The notes under the pieces: generated by a model
What the model saw: only the letters and a program-made list of their open reading frames with translations
Database searches by the model: none
What the model was told of the DNA's origin: nothing
In this document: in pieces, positions 4,705-6,122 of the stretch
Layout of the letters: each line of letters begins with the position of its first letter
Position numbering within the stretch: the stretch's first letter is position 1
Assembly (NCBI GenBank): GCA_003232175.1
Contig: QILX01000189.1
Location: 1-6,122, forward strand
DNA from: Hyphomicrobiales bacterium
GTDB taxonomy: Bacteria > Pseudomonadota > Alphaproteobacteria > Rhizobiales > SZUA-8
Direction of reading: 5' to 3'
Length of the DNA: 6,122 bases
Program-made: the position numbers and the translations under genes

Positions 4705-6122
4705 TGTTCCTGGCTCGCAAAATTGGCCAGGGCGGCAAAACTTGAAGCATTGTCGCGATAGACCGGTTTGTAGATATCCAGCAGCTCGTCATAACGCTTT
4801 TGCGCTTTTTTATCGGGGTGGATTGTCGTGTGGCCTGCCGACATGGCCGAGGCGGCGTCCTCGATGGTGTCAAACCAGCCCGCGCCGGTCGCGGCAATCA
4901 TCCCGGCGCCCAGGGCCGAGGCCTCGGCCGTGCCGCAAACCTTGACGGGGCGCGCGGTCGCGTCCGCAAGCATCTGGCACCACAGGCCACTTTTGGACCC
5001 GCCGCCAATAGCAATGAATTCGTTGACCTCGATACCGGCCGCCACCATGGCCTGGGTGCCCTGGGCAACATCAAGGGTGATGCCCTCCAAAATCGAGCGG
5101 TAGATATGGGCCGGGGTGTGGGAGCCCGACAGGCCGATAAATACCCCGCGCGCGTCCGGGTCCCAGTGCGGGTTCATGCAGCCGGCCCAATAGGGCAGCG
5201 TCAGGAGCCCATCGGCGCCAATGGGGATCGCTGTCGCGGCTTCTTCCAGCTCATTAAAAATTTCAGGATTTTTTTTGTGGCCGGCAGTGAAATTCTCGAC
5301 AAACCAGTTGATCAGAAAGGCGCCCGACCGCAGACACATCTCATTGATATACCCTGATCCGGTGGCGGAAATTTCGGTGCGCCAGGCTGAATTGTAGATG
5401 TAGTCCGAGGACCAGACACCGGCGACCACCGCCGTACCCAGATTGATATAAGCCCGGCCCGGCATGGTGCAATCGGTCCCCAGCCCGGCGCACTGGCCGT
5501 CACCGCCGGCAGCGAACACAGGCATTTGCACGGCAAGTCCGGTGGCGCTGGCGGCCTGGGCGGTAATGGCGCCTAGTTTTGCACCCGGTTTGAGGCTTTG
5601 GGGGAACCGGCTCTCGTCAAGGCCCAGAAAGGCAAGGATCTGCTCGGACCAGCATTTGTTTTCCACATCGAAGCAGCCCATCGGGTCAGACGATATCCAG
5701 CCGGTTTTCATTTGCCCGGTCAGATGATGCACCAGACAGGCCTGGACATCGGCGAAACAGGCGGTGGCCTTGAAGGTTTCAAGGTCGTTCTCCCGTAACC
5801 AGGCGAGGCGGTACAGAACCGGGGTGATATCGACCGGCTTGCCCGAAATCCGGTGAATGTTTTCCGCTCCCAGGGCATCGGAGACGGTTCCGACCTGAGC
5901 GCGGGCCCGCTCATCCAGCCACAGGATCGCCGGCTGCAAAGGCTTGAAATCCTTATCAAGAAAACAAATGGTTTCCCGCTGGTTCGATATCGCCAGCCCA
6001 TCCGCGCGGCCCAGATCGACATGGGCCCCAAGGTCGGCCAGGGCGGTGATGCACGATGTCCACCAATCATCGGGGTCCTGCTCGAACCGGCCCAGGGCCG
6101 GGTTAGACATCGGCACCGGCGC
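4701..6122 (-). CDS. FGGY-family carbohydrate/polyol kinase, N-terminus beyond window
   Basis: The frame is open to the window edge and shows 473 residues. The visible part starts near the family's EQDPDDWW segment, normally around residue 45-50, so roughly 35-40 residues including the first phosphate-binding DxGT motif are missing; the GTG at 6116 and ATG at 6110 are internal codons, not starts. In visible numbering: SNQRET (46-51), WLDERARA (68-75), candidate catalytic base Asp208 in GGDGQ, phosphate-2 motif NLGTAVV (227-233), DARGVFIGL (323-331), and the C-terminal FGGY signature GGGSKSGLWCQMLAD (373-387). The first PROSITE-type signature is loose, with Arg replacing the usual Lys in PVLYRLAW. 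These kinases use ATP to phosphorylate glycerol, erythritol, xylulose, ribulose or similar compounds in the cytoplasm. Xylulokinase-like length and ending fit, but its dehydrogenase neighbours favour a polyol substrate. Substrate is unassigned. Confidence 0.93.
   Translation of the reverse strand, partial: APVPMSNPALGRFEQDPDDWWTSCITALADLGAHVDLGRADGLAISNQRETICFLDKDFKPLQPAILWLDERARAQVGTVSDALGAENIHRISGKPVDITPVLYRLAWLRENDLETFKATACFADVQACLVHHLTGQMKTGWISSDPMGCFDVENKCWSEQILAFLGLDESRFPQSLKPGAKLGAITAQAASATGLAVQMPVFAAGGDGQCAGLGTDCTMPGRAYINLGTAVVAGVWSSDYIYNSAWRTEISATGSGYINEMCLRSGAFLINWFVENFTAGHKKNPEIFNELEEAATAIPIGADGLLTLPYWAGCMNPHWDPDARGVFIGLSGSHTPAHIYRSILEGITLDVAQGTQAMVAAGIEVNEFIAIGGGSKSGLWCQMLADATARPVKVCGTAEASALGAGMIAATGAGWFDTIEDAASAMSAGHTTIHPDKKAQKRYDELLDIYKPVYRDNASSFAALANFASQEQ

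Noticed and set aside
5269..5276. Run of eight A on the coding strand inside the kinase gene, a possible slippage or phase-variation tract
   Set aside because: The kinase frame reads through it intact as His-Lys-Lys-Asn-Pro, with conserved motifs on both sides; a single run of eight is not strong evidence for programmed slippage.
6114..6116. GTG (or the ATG at 6110) as the start of the kinase
   Set aside because: The frame stays open to the window edge, and a start here would remove the essential N-terminal phosphate-binding motif of FGGY kinases; the gene simply continues outside the window.

Overview
The window is a polyol or sugar catabolic operon, and every gene reads on the minus strand (transcription runs from position 6122 toward 1). 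In transcription order it holds: an FGGY-family carbohydrate kinase (N-terminus cut off by the window edge), a sn-glycerol-1-phosphate dehydrogenase (AraM/EgsA)-like enzyme, a MalK/UgpC-type ABC importer ATPase, a GpsA-like glycerol-3-phosphate dehydrogenase relative, an RpiB/LacAB-family sugar-phosphate isomerase, and a SorC-family transcriptional regulator (C-terminus cut off by the window edge). Gaps are short: a 4-base ATGA overlap, then 41, 11, 43 and 117 bases. No RNA gene, mobile element, CRISPR array or repeat family is visible, and no gene-free stretch exceeds 117 bases.

The likely host is a Gram-negative proteobacterium, most plausibly an alphaproteobacterium. This is an inference from the moderately high GC, the proteobacterial look of the G1PDH-like protein, and the combination of polyol ABC importer, FGGY kinase, RpiB-type isomerase and SorC regulator, which resembles rhizobial/Brucella erythritol (ery) loci. 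The sequence alone does not fix the taxon.

Proposed joint role (inference): the ABC importer, whose permease and binding-protein genes are not in the window, brings in a polyol or sugar. The kinase phosphorylates it, one or both phosphopolyol dehydrogenases oxidise the product to a ketose phosphate, the RpiB-type isomerase converts that to an aldose phosphate for central metabolism, and the SorC protein senses a pathway phosphate ester.

The most interesting points are two. First, one operon pairs two unrelated phosphopolyol dehydrogenase families whose founding members have opposite stereospecificity (sn-glycerol-1-P versus sn-glycerol-3-P). Second, both the RpiB-like and the G1PDH-like enzymes have changes at substrate-contacting positions. 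In the RpiB-like protein the ring-opening His is lost, which suggests an open-chain substrate such as a tetrose phosphate. The exact substrate cannot be read from the sequence.
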